A stretch of DNA of 58,170 nucleotides from Bacteroidia bacterium (GTDB lineage Bacteria; Bacteroidota; Bacteroidia; J057; JAIXKT01). Positions 27,544-36,453 of this stretch are shown piece by piece. Within the stretch, counting starts at the first letter, position 1. Each line of letters starts with the position of its first letter. A model generated the notes under the pieces. That model was not told the DNA's origin, made no database searches, and saw nothing but the letters and a program-made list of their open reading frames with translations. Both the position numbers and the translations under genes were made by a program. Where the stretch lies: the NCBI GenBank assembly GCA_026932145.1, contig JAIXKT010000048.1, forward strand, positions 1-58,170, written 5' to 3'.

Positions 27544-29793
27544 TCAAGACGATGCGGGTAAATGTACTGTAAATGTTGTTAATATTGGTGAGCTATGGAC
27601 GAAGATAGCACCTTTTAGATCTTCTTCTACGATTCTACGTACTAAATAAAGCCCAAGTCCGGTATTTTCACTTTTGTTTTTGGTGGTAAAGAAGGGTTCA
27701 AATATACGTGAGCGTATGTCTGGGGGGATTTCCTGCCCGTTATTCGCGAAGCTGATTTGCCAATGTCCTACGGTTCTGGTAGCTGTAATGGTAACTTCCC
27801 CCGCAGTTCCTATAGCAGCTATTGCATTTTGCAGTAGTTGAAACCAAACTTGATTTAGGCTATCGGGTGAGCAACGCAAGGTTTCTGTTTTTGCCTCGTG
27901 GATATTCTTGATAATCTTGGTGCTCGGTGTTAGCCGATTTACCAGTAACGATAGGGAAAACTCAATGCTGTCTGCAATATTAATTTCTTTTTGGAAGCTA
28001 TTGACTCGTAGCTGCTTTACAAGTGCACTGATTGAATGAGTTGTCTTTTCTGTTTTGAGTAACGAACTTTTGATAAATCCGGAATTTGATTTCAGAGAAA
28101 CTACAGAATGAGCAAACTGAATCAAAGAACGCCCGTAATTATCTTTTAACAACGGAATTAAATCATCTAATTGGGTTCTGTTTATGCCTAATCGGGTTAA
28201 TTTTTCGGCAAACCATTGCCCGTCTTGAATACCGGCGGATTCTAAATAAACCGTTAAGGCTTTATTATTTTGGCGGGTTTCTTTATTAGAAAGTTCAGTT
28301 GGGTTATTTAGGCTATTGTGCCAAATGGTTTCTAATTGAGAACCAATATGTTTGGGAAATAATTCGGTGATAACTTTTATTTGGGCTGTTATTTCGGTAA
28401 CGGCTGTTTCTATATTGCTTGCTCCTGTTTTTAAAGTGCTTAAAGTGCCATTAACATCGTGGGCAAATCCGGAGAGCAGTTTAAAAAGGTCTTCTTGCTT
28501 GCGGCAATCTCCCGTATTTAAGGCAGCAATAACTGCATTTAGCCCATCATCAAGATTATCAGCGTTTTTTATAAGTGAAATTTCCGGAATGTTTATTTTT
28601 CTTAACTCCAGTAGAGCTTGGTGGTTTTGTAGTTTTATTTCTGATTTATATTCAGCGAATTGCTGCTCAAAAAGATGATATTCTTGGTAGCTTTTCAGGG
28701 CTTGAAAGTAATCTTCTTTTTGGGTATAAACTTCCGACCAAAGCGGCTGAATAGCTATTTTAGCTTCAAGGTTAGGATATTTTTCAATTAGGTGTTCAAT
28801 AATATTCTGAGCCGAAACAAGGTATGAGGCAGCAGCATCTGAATTTTTCTTTTTTAGGTTAATAAGACTTAATAAATGCAGGCACTTTATGCTCAAAAAG
28901 CTATCTGAAAGTTGCTCTATAATTAACCACGCATTTTCAAAATATTCTTGGGCTTCATCTAAATTGTTGTTTAATAGATGGTTATTTCCAATGTATAAAA
29001 ATAATTTTGCTGCAAAATATTTGTTAGAAGTGTGGTTAGCGGTTTCTAACGCAGCTAAAAAGTAAGTGTGAGCCTCTTGAAACTGGCCGGAGCTGCTTAG
29101 CACAACGCCAAGTTCGGCTAAGGCGTTAAGCCGCTCACTCACAAAACCTAATTGGTCATATAATTCAATAGATTTTCCTAAAAATTGAGAACTTTCTAAA
29201 TAATTTTTTTTAATCTTATGAATGATTCCCAAATAAAAATATGCTATTGCTAAGTTTGGGTGCTCTTTTTTTTCGGAAAAGAACAAAACACATTCTTGCA
29301 ATAAGTTAATGGCACGTTCTGTTTCGCCAATAGCGACATAGATTTTGGCTATATTCAGTAAGGTTTTGTGGGGTGTGAGGTTTTTGGGGCTTTTTATGCC
29401 TTTCCAGACTGAAATAGCCCAGCTAAGGTAATCTGCCGCTTTGGCAATATCCCCAATGAAGTAGTAAAATTCACTGATTTCCTGAAAACATTCTGATAAA
29501 TGCTCCCAGTCGCTTTCTTGGTTATAGCTGCTGATAACATCTGTAAGAAGCTCAAGTGCTTGGCCATAAAGATGCTGGTGTGTATAAACAAAAGCAAGCG
29601 TTCTGGCACAAAGCCGGTGTAAATGAATATCATCAAACTGGCTGGCAATAACTTCCGCACCGCGCACAAGTTCCGTAGCAATTTTTTCATCAATATAAAC
29701 TGCTGTTTGGGCAAGGTCTAAGAGTGCAACTACCTTCTCGGGAGAATCCGGTAGCTGAATAACTGATTGTGAGTATTCTGAAAGGTTTTTCAT
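27544..29793 (-). CDS. Soluble TPR-repeat sensor histidine kinase
   Basis: The 749-residue protein has no membrane segment. TPR-like helical repeats fill about residues 1-400. A phosphoacceptor helix, LLSGFAHDVNGTLSTL (H445), follows, then a ~100-residue helical insertion (near 465-580) before the rest of the dimerisation domain. The ATPase domain shows the N box NQVWFQLLQNAIAA, a G1 box NNGQEIP with Asn for the usual Asp, FEPFFTTK and GLGLYLVRRIV. The insertion matches one in the kinase at 40648. No response regulator is adjacent. Its start overlaps the DUF4340 gene as ATGA. Confidence 0.85.
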   Translation of the reverse strand: MKNLSEYSQSVIQLPDSPEKVVALLDLAQTAVYIDEKIATELVRGAEVIASQFDDIHLHRLCARTLAFVYTHQHLYGQALELLTDVISSYNQESDWEHLSECFQEISEFYYFIGDIAKAADYLSWAISVWKGIKSPKNLTPHKTLLNIAKIYVAIGETERAINLLQECVLFFSEKKEHPNLAIAYFYLGIIHKIKKNYLESSQFLGKSIELYDQLGFVSERLNALAELGVVLSSSGQFQEAHTYFLAALETANHTSNKYFAAKLFLYIGNNHLLNNNLDEAQEYFENAWLIIEQLSDSFLSIKCLHLLSLINLKKKNSDAAASYLVSAQNIIEHLIEKYPNLEAKIAIQPLWSEVYTQKEDYFQALKSYQEYHLFEQQFAEYKSEIKLQNHQALLELRKINIPEISLIKNADNLDDGLNAVIAALNTGDCRKQEDLFKLLSGFAHDVNGTLSTLKTGASNIETAVTEITAQIKVITELFPKHIGSQLETIWHNSLNNPTELSNKETRQNNKALTVYLESAGIQDGQWFAEKLTRLGINRTQLDDLIPLLKDNYGRSLIQFAHSVVSLKSNSGFIKSSLLKTEKTTHSISALVKQLRVNSFQKEINIADSIEFSLSLLVNRLTPSTKIIKNIHEAKTETLRCSPDSLNQVWFQLLQNAIAAIGTAGEVTITATRTVGHWQISFANNGQEIPPDIRSRIFEPFFTTKNKSENTGLGLYLVRRIVEEDLKGAIFVHSSPILTTFTVHLPASS

Positions 29794-30767
29794 ATAGGGC
29801 GAGAAGGAGGTTGCTGTTTTTTAAAAAAATCTGGAACTACAAAATAGCGTTGTATAACAAACTTTTGAACCGATCTTACTTCATTAGAATTGCTAACTAC
29901 TCCTAAAAAACTATTCACTTCTTGCTCTTGTTCATACAATTTTAACTGTGTATTTTTGTTATTCGTTGTTTGAATATCAATTAGATAGTTTGGTTTTATG
30001 GTTTTTAAACTATCTAAACAGTTTGGGCAAAAGCTATTCATAAATCGTTCCCCAAAGGTAGGTGTAAATCTATCTAAATAGGCTATAACGGCAGTTGAAT
30101 CAGTAGGTTGTCCATTGATAATCCAGCCATTGGGAGCTTTTACTAAGTTAAAAGAAGAATCTGCGCTGGGAGATTTAATAGATACTTGCGTAATTGTTTC
30201 TGGGCTGATGTCAAACAGGAGGTTTTCGCGCCAAGCGTCTATTTCGGTAGGGAAGCGGCTGGTTAAATATCCGTGAAATCCGGGTATTTCCAGCACAAAA
30301 GGTTGGTCAGCTCCTTCTTTCAACATGATAGTTCCGCTGCCGTCTGCCGCAGTTCCCCCAATATAGTAGCGATAGGTTTCGTTATTGGTTGTTATTTTTA
30401 GATGAATGTGGCTACGTTTAATTGTTTCAAAAACAGTTTGGTGCGCATTTGGGTGAACGGGTTCGCGTACTTCTAAACGAAAAAGAGTTGTTAGAAGTGT
30501 TTGTATCATAGATGTTTGGGCTTTGTATTGGTTATTAACCGTCCACTGCCCTTTGCCCGTTCTTTTTAAAATAATTCTTCCCCGTTCTTTGTCGTTTTGG
30601 AGCTTTACTAACTCTACTTCAGAGATAGCGGAAGTATCGCTGATGGCAAATTGGCTCTCAGAGCTATCCAGAGAAGTTGTCTTTTTGTCTTTAACCCAAA
30701 GCCAATAAGTTGCAATAAATACAATGAAAATTACAGATAAAATAAGAGTTGTTCGTTGCTGTGTCAT
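29790..30767 (-). CDS. DUF4340 domain protein
   Basis: This 325-residue protein (from the ATG at 30767) has one N-terminal membrane helix (residues ~7-24) and a long periplasmic part with repeated DUF4340 modules, for example GQWTVNNQYKAQ and GWIINGQPTDSTAV. In other bacteria DUF4340 proteins often sit with ABC-type gliding/export genes such as gldF/gldG-like permeases; none is present here. Function unknown. It is the first gene of a three-gene operon with the TPR kinase and the M1 peptidase. An upstream TTG at 30776 is unlikely to be the start. A TATTTTCG near-match to the -7 box lies about 17 nt upstream of the ATG. Confidence 0.7.
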   Translation of the reverse strand: MTQQRTTLILSVIFIVFIATYWLWVKDKKTTSLDSSESQFAISDTSAISEVELVKLQNDKERGRIILKRTGKGQWTVNNQYKAQTSMIQTLLTTLFRLEVREPVHPNAHQTVFETIKRSHIHLKITTNNETYRYYIGGTAADGSGTIMLKEGADQPFVLEIPGFHGYLTSRFPTEIDAWRENLLFDISPETITQVSIKSPSADSSFNLVKAPNGWIINGQPTDSTAVIAYLDRFTPTFGERFMNSFCPNCLDSLKTIKPNYLIDIQTTNNKNTQLKLYEQEQEVNSFLGVVSNSNEVRSVQKFVIQRYFVVPDFFKKQQPPSRPI

Positions 30768-31029
30768 GCAAAACAATTGCCTTGCGAAAATACGATTATT
30801 TCTTGCCGGTATTTTTTATCGCACTAAAAAGTCCTAAAATGGCTTATTAATTGGTATGAAAAAGCGGTTAGGGTTCAGAAAGCATGAAAGTTATAGTTTT
30901 ATTGATGAAACATGATTACAATTCTTTCCTGCTAATTCTTATTAGCATACATTCTAAAGCATAACCTCCAAAAATTGCTAAAAAAATATTTCTTTGGGTT
31001 GGTAATTGTTTTAATTGGTAAAAAGGTAT

Positions 31030-31037
31030 TACCTTTG
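31030..31037 (+). promoter_or_regulatory. Promoter of tRNA-Met: TTG-N21-TACCTTTG
   Basis: The -7 box is perfect, and TTG at 31006-31008 gives a 21-nt spacer. The box ends 13 nt before the mature 5' end of the tRNA, which leaves a short leader for RNase P. Confidence 0.65.
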
Positions 31038-31050
31038 CGGCTTGTAACGA

Positions 31051-31124
31051 GGCGAGATAGCTCAGCTGGTCAGAGCGTACGATTCATAATCGTAAGGTCG
31101 AGGGTTCAAGCCCCTCTCTCGCTA
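31051..31124 (+). tRNA. tRNA-Met (anticodon CAT)
   Basis: A complete 74-nt cloverleaf is visible. The acceptor arm GGCGAGA pairs with TCTCGCT (one G-U), the anticodon stem TACGA/TCGTA encloses TTCATAA, and the T arm GAGGG/CCCTC encloses TTCAAGC. The discriminator is A, and the 3' CCA is not encoded. The first acceptor pair is G-U, not the mismatch typical of initiator tRNA, so elongator Met is likelier; a CAT tRNA could also be Ile2 after lysidine modification. The gene converges on the gene ending at 31132. Confidence 0.93.
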
Positions 31125-31131
31125 CATTAGT

Positions 31132-32199
31132 TTATGGTTCATTGGGGGAAGGGCATTTAGCTGCCTCTGTTTCAGAATGTAAATTTTTCCCTGACCAGAT
31201 AATATCACAAATCTTTTGGTGGGTTGATGTAGTTGCGTTTGGGATGTTCATCAGAAATCCGGTGGCTTGATAGGTTCCGCTCCCGGGTTTAGCCTTTGAG
31301 ATTCTGATACGTGGCCGAGAATATGCCGTTGTTTTCATATCCGGCGCAGCTTGTATAAAGTTTAGCTCAAAGCGAAGTAACGATATTTTATTTTCAGTAT
31401 AAACCGGTGCAAACCACTGCCGGCAGCCAAGCATCCAATGATCTCTATCTAAAATTAGATGTAATTGATTAATTCCGAATACGTTCCAATTTCCTTCGAT
31501 CTTTTTTTCTTGAACTTTTGGTTTATTAGACACCGTTTCGGTTGTCCAAGCTAAGTTTTCCTTTAAGGTAATGTTTTCATGTGTAATATCATCTCCTACC
31601 AAAATGAGCACCTCTACAATGCAGGTATAATCTACGTTATTGGAGAATTTTTCGCAATCTAAGGTACCGCAGTTTGCCAAAAAATTAACTTCTAAAGAAT
31701 AAGTAACTTGTTTTTGGTGGTAGTTCATACCCAGTGAGTTCACTTTAATTTCCAATTCTTGTACTTTATCTGCCTGTTTATTGGAATACAGATCAAATCC
31801 GTTTAGCAAGACCAGCACTTGTGTGCCTTCTGCTAAATCTTCATTGACAGGGATTGTCCATGACTGAGAGAAATATAGGCGATTTTTTTCTTTTGTAAAC
31901 AGCAAGAGTTTATGCTGTTGATAATAAGCGCCTATATTTTTTTCAGGTTGAACTTTAGTATAGAAAGTGGCTACGTGGCAGCTATCTTTGCCGGTTCCTG
32001 TAGCGGCGGCCTGCCATAAAGAATCTTGGGTTAAAACGCTCCCTATCCGGTTCATGCGGTGGTTGTACGTCCAATCAACAGCAAAGCCATTCCAGACAAA
32101 AAACGGATTTTGGGCTAATAGGGATAATTTTCCCCACAAAATAAAAATTCCGAATATTATTTTCCGGGATGTGCAATAACGATGCAGTTGGGTAACCAT
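31132..32199 (-). CDS. Secreted protein of unknown function
   Basis: This 355-residue protein is not recognised. It has an N-terminal signal segment (about residues 11-30, ending LLAQ), then a beta-rich mature part with many aromatic residues and several Cys (FLANCGTLDCEKF). The opening, PFFVWNGFAVDWTYNHRMNR, and the pattern of alternating strands suggest a carbohydrate-binding or outer-membrane-associated fold, but this is a guess. Its first 43 bases overlap the end of the LRR lipoprotein gene in another frame, so the two are probably co-translated. Its stop lies 8 bases from the end of tRNA-Met. Confidence 0.55.
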   Translation of the reverse strand: MVTQLHRYCTSRKIIFGIFILWGKLSLLAQNPFFVWNGFAVDWTYNHRMNRIGSVLTQDSLWQAAATGTGKDSCHVATFYTKVQPEKNIGAYYQQHKLLLFTKEKNRLYFSQSWTIPVNEDLAEGTQVLVLLNGFDLYSNKQADKVQELEIKVNSLGMNYHQKQVTYSLEVNFLANCGTLDCEKFSNNVDYTCIVEVLILVGDDITHENITLKENLAWTTETVSNKPKVQEKKIEGNWNVFGINQLHLILDRDHWMLGCRQWFAPVYTENKISLLRFELNFIQAAPDMKTTAYSRPRIRISKAKPGSGTYQATGFLMNIPNATTSTHQKICDIIWSGKNLHSETEAAKCPSPNEP

Positions 32200-33635
32200 T
32201 GGCGAATTTTAGCTATTTCTTGGGGGGTAAAACCGTTCGTATCCAAATACAAGCGTTTGAGGAAACGTAACTGTTTCATAGATTCCGGTAATGTAGTTAG
32301 ATAATTCACATTCAAAAAGAGAACTTCTAAATGTTGTAGGCGGCCTATTTCTGTTGGTAAACTCTCTATTTTATTATCATCTAAATCAAGTTGTTGTAGA
32401 TTTATTAGGCTTCCAATAGAAGTTGGCAAGGTTTTTATTTTATTGGAAGATAAATCTAACGCTCTTAACTTGGTTAAACTACCAATGCTATTGGGAACAT
32501 CACTTATGTTACAATCCTCTAAGTCTAATTTGGTTAAACTGAGTAACTTAGACAGCTTAACCAATTCAGTGTTAAAATCTGCAAATTTATTTCCATTTAA
32601 AACCAACTCTTTGATGCTGTTTAAATATTCCAGATTAGTTGGGAGTTGAGTGAGGGCACATTTGTAGAGGTTTAAGGTTTCTATTCTGGTGATTTTCTGT
32701 ATAATTTGAAGGTCATGTAGAGAGAGCTGGAGAGGGTTATCCCCTAAATTTAGCTCCCGTAGTTTTGAAAATGTAGAAATTTGATCCGGAATATTTTTAA
32801 GATTTAAGTGTGCCAGTTCAAGGGTTTCTAAATTTGGAGACTTAATTTTTTCAAGGTCTTGGGCAATATTTCGTAAGGGAATATAGCTCAAAACAAGCGT
32901 TTTCAAATTTATCAGACGGGAAAAACTGCTTGGCAGTTCATTAAATTTATTATTGAAAAGTCTTAATACATTTAAACTTGTCAGTTGAGTAATTCCTTCC
33001 GGAAAAGTCTCAATATAATTATTATCTAAATCTAATTCTTTGATATTTTGTAACTTACTTATAGACTGCGGTATATCAAATATATTACAGTAACTTGCTT
33101 CTAATTTTTCGAGATTGGTAAGTTTTCCAATATTTGGGGGAAGTTCAGCTAACTGTGGGTTGTGATGTAAGGATAATGTTTGTAGATGTATCAGTTGGCT
33201 AACTTCATCCGGTAATGTTCGTAGTCTGTTGTAACTTACGTCAAGATATTCTAAATTAGTGAGTTGATTGATGGTTGCAGGGATTTCGGAAATTTGATTA
33301 TTGGTTAAAAAGAGGATTTTTAAGTTTGTAAATTGTACTATTTCTTCTGGGAAACGGGTGAGTGCGTTATTTTTGGGGCCATAGTTTGTCAAGTTAAGGC
33401 GTTGGACTTTTTCGGGTTCTTTTAATGCCTCTACCAATGAAGTATATTCTTTTACTACCTCACGTGGTTTAATGGTATCTAATACCGGAGTGATTACCGG
33501 AGGTAACGTATTGGTATCCAACGGATTTACTTTCACAATATTAGTTGTATCTGTTTCACTGGGGTCGCCCTTAGGAATCTCTGGCATACAGGCAGAAACA
33601 GTTAGCAAAAGCCAAATCGCAACTATATTTCGCAT
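32157..33635 (-). CDS. Leucine-rich-repeat lipoprotein
   Basis: The 492-residue protein begins with a lipoprotein signal (LLLTVSAC, Cys 16) and a Pro/Thr-rich tether. It then carries about 16 leucine-rich repeats of 22-24 residues (residues ~85-480) of the form LxxLxxLxLxxNxIxxLPxxI. Repeats of this Shoc2-like type usually bind proteins. No enzymatic domain is visible. The promoter box TACTTTTG ends 18 nt before the ATG. The downstream secreted unknown overlaps its end by 43 bases, so the pair may act together on the outer membrane or in the periplasm. Confidence 0.85.
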   Translation of the reverse strand: MRNIVAIWLLLTVSACMPEIPKGDPSETDTTNIVKVNPLDTNTLPPVITPVLDTIKPREVVKEYTSLVEALKEPEKVQRLNLTNYGPKNNALTRFPEEIVQFTNLKILFLTNNQISEIPATINQLTNLEYLDVSYNRLRTLPDEVSQLIHLQTLSLHHNPQLAELPPNIGKLTNLEKLEASYCNIFDIPQSISKLQNIKELDLDNNYIETFPEGITQLTSLNVLRLFNNKFNELPSSFSRLINLKTLVLSYIPLRNIAQDLEKIKSPNLETLELAHLNLKNIPDQISTFSKLRELNLGDNPLQLSLHDLQIIQKITRIETLNLYKCALTQLPTNLEYLNSIKELVLNGNKFADFNTELVKLSKLLSLTKLDLEDCNISDVPNSIGSLTKLRALDLSSNKIKTLPTSIGSLINLQQLDLDDNKIESLPTEIGRLQHLEVLFLNVNYLTTLPESMKQLRFLKRLYLDTNGFTPQEIAKIRQWLPNCIVIAHPGK

Positions 33636-33653
33636 ATTTTACAACGATTCGCC

Positions 33654-33661
33654 CAAAAGTA
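33654..33661 (-). promoter_or_regulatory. -7 element TACTTTTG of the LRR lipoprotein gene
   Basis: This is a perfect TAnnTTTG match on the minus strand, 18 nt before the ATG at 33635. Confidence 0.5.
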
Positions 33662-33919
33662 CAGTTTTTTATGGCAAAAATCAGGATATTATAAAAGTTT
33701 TTTCGGTTTAACAAAGCATTACTTACCTAATGAATGACTATTTGTAGCCCAAAATAGTCATCATAAAGTTCTGAATTTAAAATTTTTATGACTTTAAAAT
33801 GGGAGTAAAGTAGTGCAAAAATAGCTTAGAATATATTCTGTCGTTCAAAAATTTCTATTGGGATAAATAAGTTAGAATTTGTTACTTTGCCGTTCAGAAA
33901 TAGAAAATCTTAATAAGGT

Positions 33920-34801
33920 ATGAGTATTTTGGTCAATAAAGATTCCCGCATAATTGTTCAGGGTTTTACCGGAGGCGAAGGCACTTTTCATGCACAGCAG
34001 ATGATTGCATACGGAACACAGGTAGTCGGTGGCATTACCCCGGGAAAAGGCGGTACAAAACATTTAGAAAAGCCTGTTTTTAACACTGTTTATCAGGCAG
34101 TTCAAGAAACGAATGCAAATGTTTCGATTATATTTGTTCCGGCTCCCTTTGCTGCTGATGCTATCATGGAGGCAGCAGACGCAGAGATTCCTTTAATTGT
34201 GGCTATTACAGAAGGCATACCTGTTCGGGATATGATTTATGCCAAAGAATACGTTACTGAGCGGGGCGTGCGGCTAATTGGGCCAAATTGCCCTGGCGTT
34301 ATCACACCGGACGAATGTAAGGTAGGAATTATGCCCGGCTTTATCCACAAATCTGGCACCATCGGAATCGTAAGCCGCTCCGGAACATTAACCTACGAAG
34401 CCGTTGACCAAGTAACCAAACAAGGACTTGGCCAATCTACTTGCGTAGGGATAGGCGGAGACCCCATAATTGGCTCTACACACTTAGATATTATTCGCTT
34501 ATTTAACGAAGACCCTGCTACAGAGGGGATTATCTTAATTGGAGAAATCGGCGGGCAAAATGAAGAAATTGCTGCCGAATACATCAAAAATCATGTGCGG
34601 AAGCCGGTCGTTGGATTTATAGCCGGCCAAACAGCCCCTCCCGGCAGACGTATGGGGCACGCAGGCGCAATCGTATCCGGCGGAAAAGGAACAGCCAAAG
34701 AAAAAATGAGCGTCATGGCAGCCTGCGGCATCTATGTAGTAGAATCACCAGCCGAAATAGGATACATGATGGCACAAGCCCTCATCAAAACCAAAGTATA
34801 A
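33920..34801 (+). CDS. sucD: Succinyl-CoA ligase (ADP-forming) subunit alpha
   Basis: The 293-residue protein is the CoA-binding, phosphohistidine-bearing subunit that interconverts succinyl-CoA and succinate with ATP or GTP in the TCA cycle. It shows the CoA-binding N-terminal segment ([24 protein letters not shown]), [10 protein letters not shown], and the catalytic His (H247) in [12 protein letters not shown]. sucC is not adjacent, so the two subunits are encoded apart. A near-match -7 box, TTACTTTG (33882-33889), lies 30 nt upstream of the ATG. A small unknown gene and an ABC ATPase follow closely. Confidence 0.95.
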   Translation: MSILVNKDSRIIVQGFTGGEGTFHAQQMIAYGTQVVGGITPGKGGTKHLEKPVFNTVYQAVQETNANVSIIFVPAPFAADAIMEAADAEIPLIVAITEGIPVRDMIYAKEYVTERGVRLIGPNCPGVITPDECKVGIMPGFIHKSGTIGIVSRSGTLTYEAVDQVTKQGLGQSTCVGIGGDPIIGSTHLDIIRLFNEDPATEGIILIGEIGGQNEEIAAEYIKNHVRKPVVGFIAGQTAPPGRRMGHAGAIVSGGKGTAKEKMSVMAACGIYVVESPAEIGYMMAQALIKTKV

Positions 34802-34831
34802 ATTAGCACAACAAAAAATATAAGGTTAGAC

Positions 34832-35071
34832 GTGGGTGAAAAAAAAACGTACTACGTCATCAAAATAAAGGGAAAAGCCAAAATTCCTGACTATATCCAA
34901 GTAAGAGATAGCTCATTCACTCTGGTTGGCTATTTTCGGATAGGGCACAACGAACGCTCAAGTGAACGTAATGCCAGTAGCAATACTATACTATTCAAAA
35001 AAATAGACCAACTAACTGTAGATACCCCGTTTGGAATTGTAACTCCAATAGAGATTTCTGATGATGACTAA
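34832..35071 (+). CDS. Small conserved-looking protein of unknown function
   Basis: This 79-residue protein starts with GTG 30 bases after sucD and overlaps the ftsE-like gene by 11 bases. It has no signal peptide or membrane helix. The composition is that of a small beta-rich domain (YYVIKIKGKAKIPDYIQV, then FTLVGYFRIG), with an acidic end (ISDDD). The overlap and normal codon use make it likely to be real. I do not recognise a family. Confidence 0.6.
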   Translation: MGEKKTYYVIKIKGKAKIPDYIQVRDSSFTLVGYFRIGHNERSSERNASSNTILFKKIDQLTVDTPFGIVTPIEISDDD

Positions 35072-35747
35072 CTATCTGGTAGAAGCCGAAAGTTTATTTC
35101 TCAACTTCGGCACAAAAGTAATTTTAGAGAACATTACTTTTAAGATTCAGCAGGGGGAGTTTGTGTATCTAACAGGCAGAACCGGATCTGGAAAGAGTAC
35201 GCTATTACGCTCTTTGTATGCAGATGTTCCGGTTCATAAAGGTTCTCTCCGAATAGGGAAATATCAGTTGCAAAATCTGCCTCATGCTCAGTATCCGTAT
35301 TTACGTAGGACGCTGGGCGTTGTTTTTCAGGATTTTCAGCTTTTGCCGGATAGGTCTGTTGCCGAAAATATTGCTTTTGTGATGCGTGCTATCGGGATAA
35401 ATAAAACAGCCGAGATAAAAGCCCGAGTTACCGAAGTCTTGATGCAAGTTGGCTTAGCGTCCCGCGCTAACAATTACCCCCACCAGCTATCCGGCGGGGA
35501 GCAGCAACGTACTGCCCTTGCACGCGCATTGGTAAATAACCCTCTCCTAATCATCGCAGATGAACCTACCGGAAACTTAGACCCTGAAGTTACTGATTAT
35601 CTAATGAAACTTATTCGGGAAATAAACCAAAAAGGTACTACCATCATCATGGCTACCCATGAAATAAGCCTTATCCAGCGTTATCCGGCAAGGGTGCTGA
35701 CCTGCGAAGCCGGAAAACTATTTGAAACCCAACCTAAATTTATCTAA
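35061..35747 (+). CDS. ftsE: FtsE-like ABC transporter ATP-binding protein
   Basis: The 228-residue protein is a complete single ABC ATPase: Walker [10 protein letters not shown] (about residues 40-48), Q loop [20 protein letters not shown], signature LSGGEQQR, Walker [15 protein letters not shown] and switch His ATHE. This pattern and length are typical of FtsE, which with FtsX regulates murein hydrolases at the division site. LolD/MacB-type ATPases look much alike. No ftsX or other permease gene is adjacent, so the name is tentative. Confidence 0.8.
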   Translation: MMTNYLVEAESLFLNFGTKVILENITFKIQQGEFVYLTGRTGSGKSTLLRSLYADVPVHKGSLRIGKYQLQNLPHAQYPYLRRTLGVVFQDFQLLPDRSVAENIAFVMRAIGINKTAEIKARVTEVLMQVGLASRANNYPHQLSGGEQQRTALARALVNNPLLIIADEPTGNLDPEVTDYLMKLIREINQKGTTIIMATHEISLIQRYPARVLTCEAGKLFETQPKFI

Positions 35748-35759
35748 ATACAAAATATC

Positions 35760-36269
35760 ATGCCCATTATCAGACCTTTTTTGGGGCTATCACCCAAGAT
35801 ACATTTATCAGCCTTTATTGCAGAAAATGCTACAATTATCGGAGATGTAGAGTTAGCAGCGTGGAGCAGCGTTTGGTATAACGCTGTTTTGAGAGGAGAT
35901 GTTGGCAAAATTGCCGTTGGTGCACGCTCCAATATTCAAGACGGTGTTGTGATTCACAGCACAGCCGGTTATTCTACTGTTCAGATTGGCGAAGATGTTA
36001 CCATAGGGCATTCCGCAATTTTGCACGGCTGCGTTATTGGAAACTGTGTGCTGATTGGTATGGGAGCTATTGTTTTGGATAACGCAATTATACCCGATAA
36101 CTGCATGGTTGCTGCCGGCTCCGTTGTTTCAGAGCGTTCTCAGTTAGAATCCGGATTCTTGTATGCCGGAATCCCTGCCAAAAAAATTAAACCTCTCACA
36201 GAGCAGCGTATTCAAAGTATTTTATTATCGGCATTTCACTATGTAGAAAATGCCAAAAATTACCGCTAA
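35760..36269 (+). CDS. Gamma carbonic anhydrase family protein
   Basis: The 169-residue protein is a left-handed beta helix with hexapeptide repeats (for example IIGDVELAAWSSVWYNAVLR). The three zinc-ligand histidines of the gamma-class/YrdA family are present: NIQDGVVIHS and then IGHSAILHGC. Family members include true carbonic anhydrases and proteins of unknown activity. It is 12 bases after ftsE and probably in the same transcript. Confidence 0.88.
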   Translation: MPIIRPFLGLSPKIHLSAFIAENATIIGDVELAAWSSVWYNAVLRGDVGKIAVGARSNIQDGVVIHSTAGYSTVQIGEDVTIGHSAILHGCVIGNCVLIGMGAIVLDNAIIPDNCMVAAGSVVSERSQLESGFLYAGIPAKKIKPLTEQRIQSILLSAFHYVENAKNYR

Positions 36270-36315
36270 GCCAAATTGCGGCTCAGCAAGAAAGCTATGA
36301 TTTTGTTGGTGAATC

Positions 36316-36368
36316 ATTATTGCTATCATAGCATCATGGGTTCTCTGGTTTCTTGAAAAAGCAAGTAG
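36316..36368 (-). repeat. Intergenic repeat, inverted copy of 8900-8960
   Basis: Read on the minus strand it gives CTACTTGCTTTTT, CAAGAAA, then ATGATGCTATGATAGCAATA, in the same order as at 8900-8960. An inverted repeat GCTATGAT...ATCATAGC (about 36293-36332) overlaps it, so it may form a hairpin between the two convergent genes and help terminate both. Confidence 0.45.
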
Positions 36369-36453
36369 TTCTCCTCGCTAACAGCCTGCTTCTATCTTGT
36401 AATGAGTTATTTACGTTTTATATTTCCTTCGTTAATTTCAATCAGGAAACTGC

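Noticed and set aside
27544-27800. Asn in place of Asp in the G1 box of the TPR kinase, at first read as a dead kinase.
   Set aside because: NNG in place of DNG is found in many working kinases of this type, and the other ATP-site boxes are intact.
31051-31124. tRNA-Met as an integration site for a mobile element.
   Set aside because: No repeat of the tRNA 3' end, integrase or phage gene is seen in the window.
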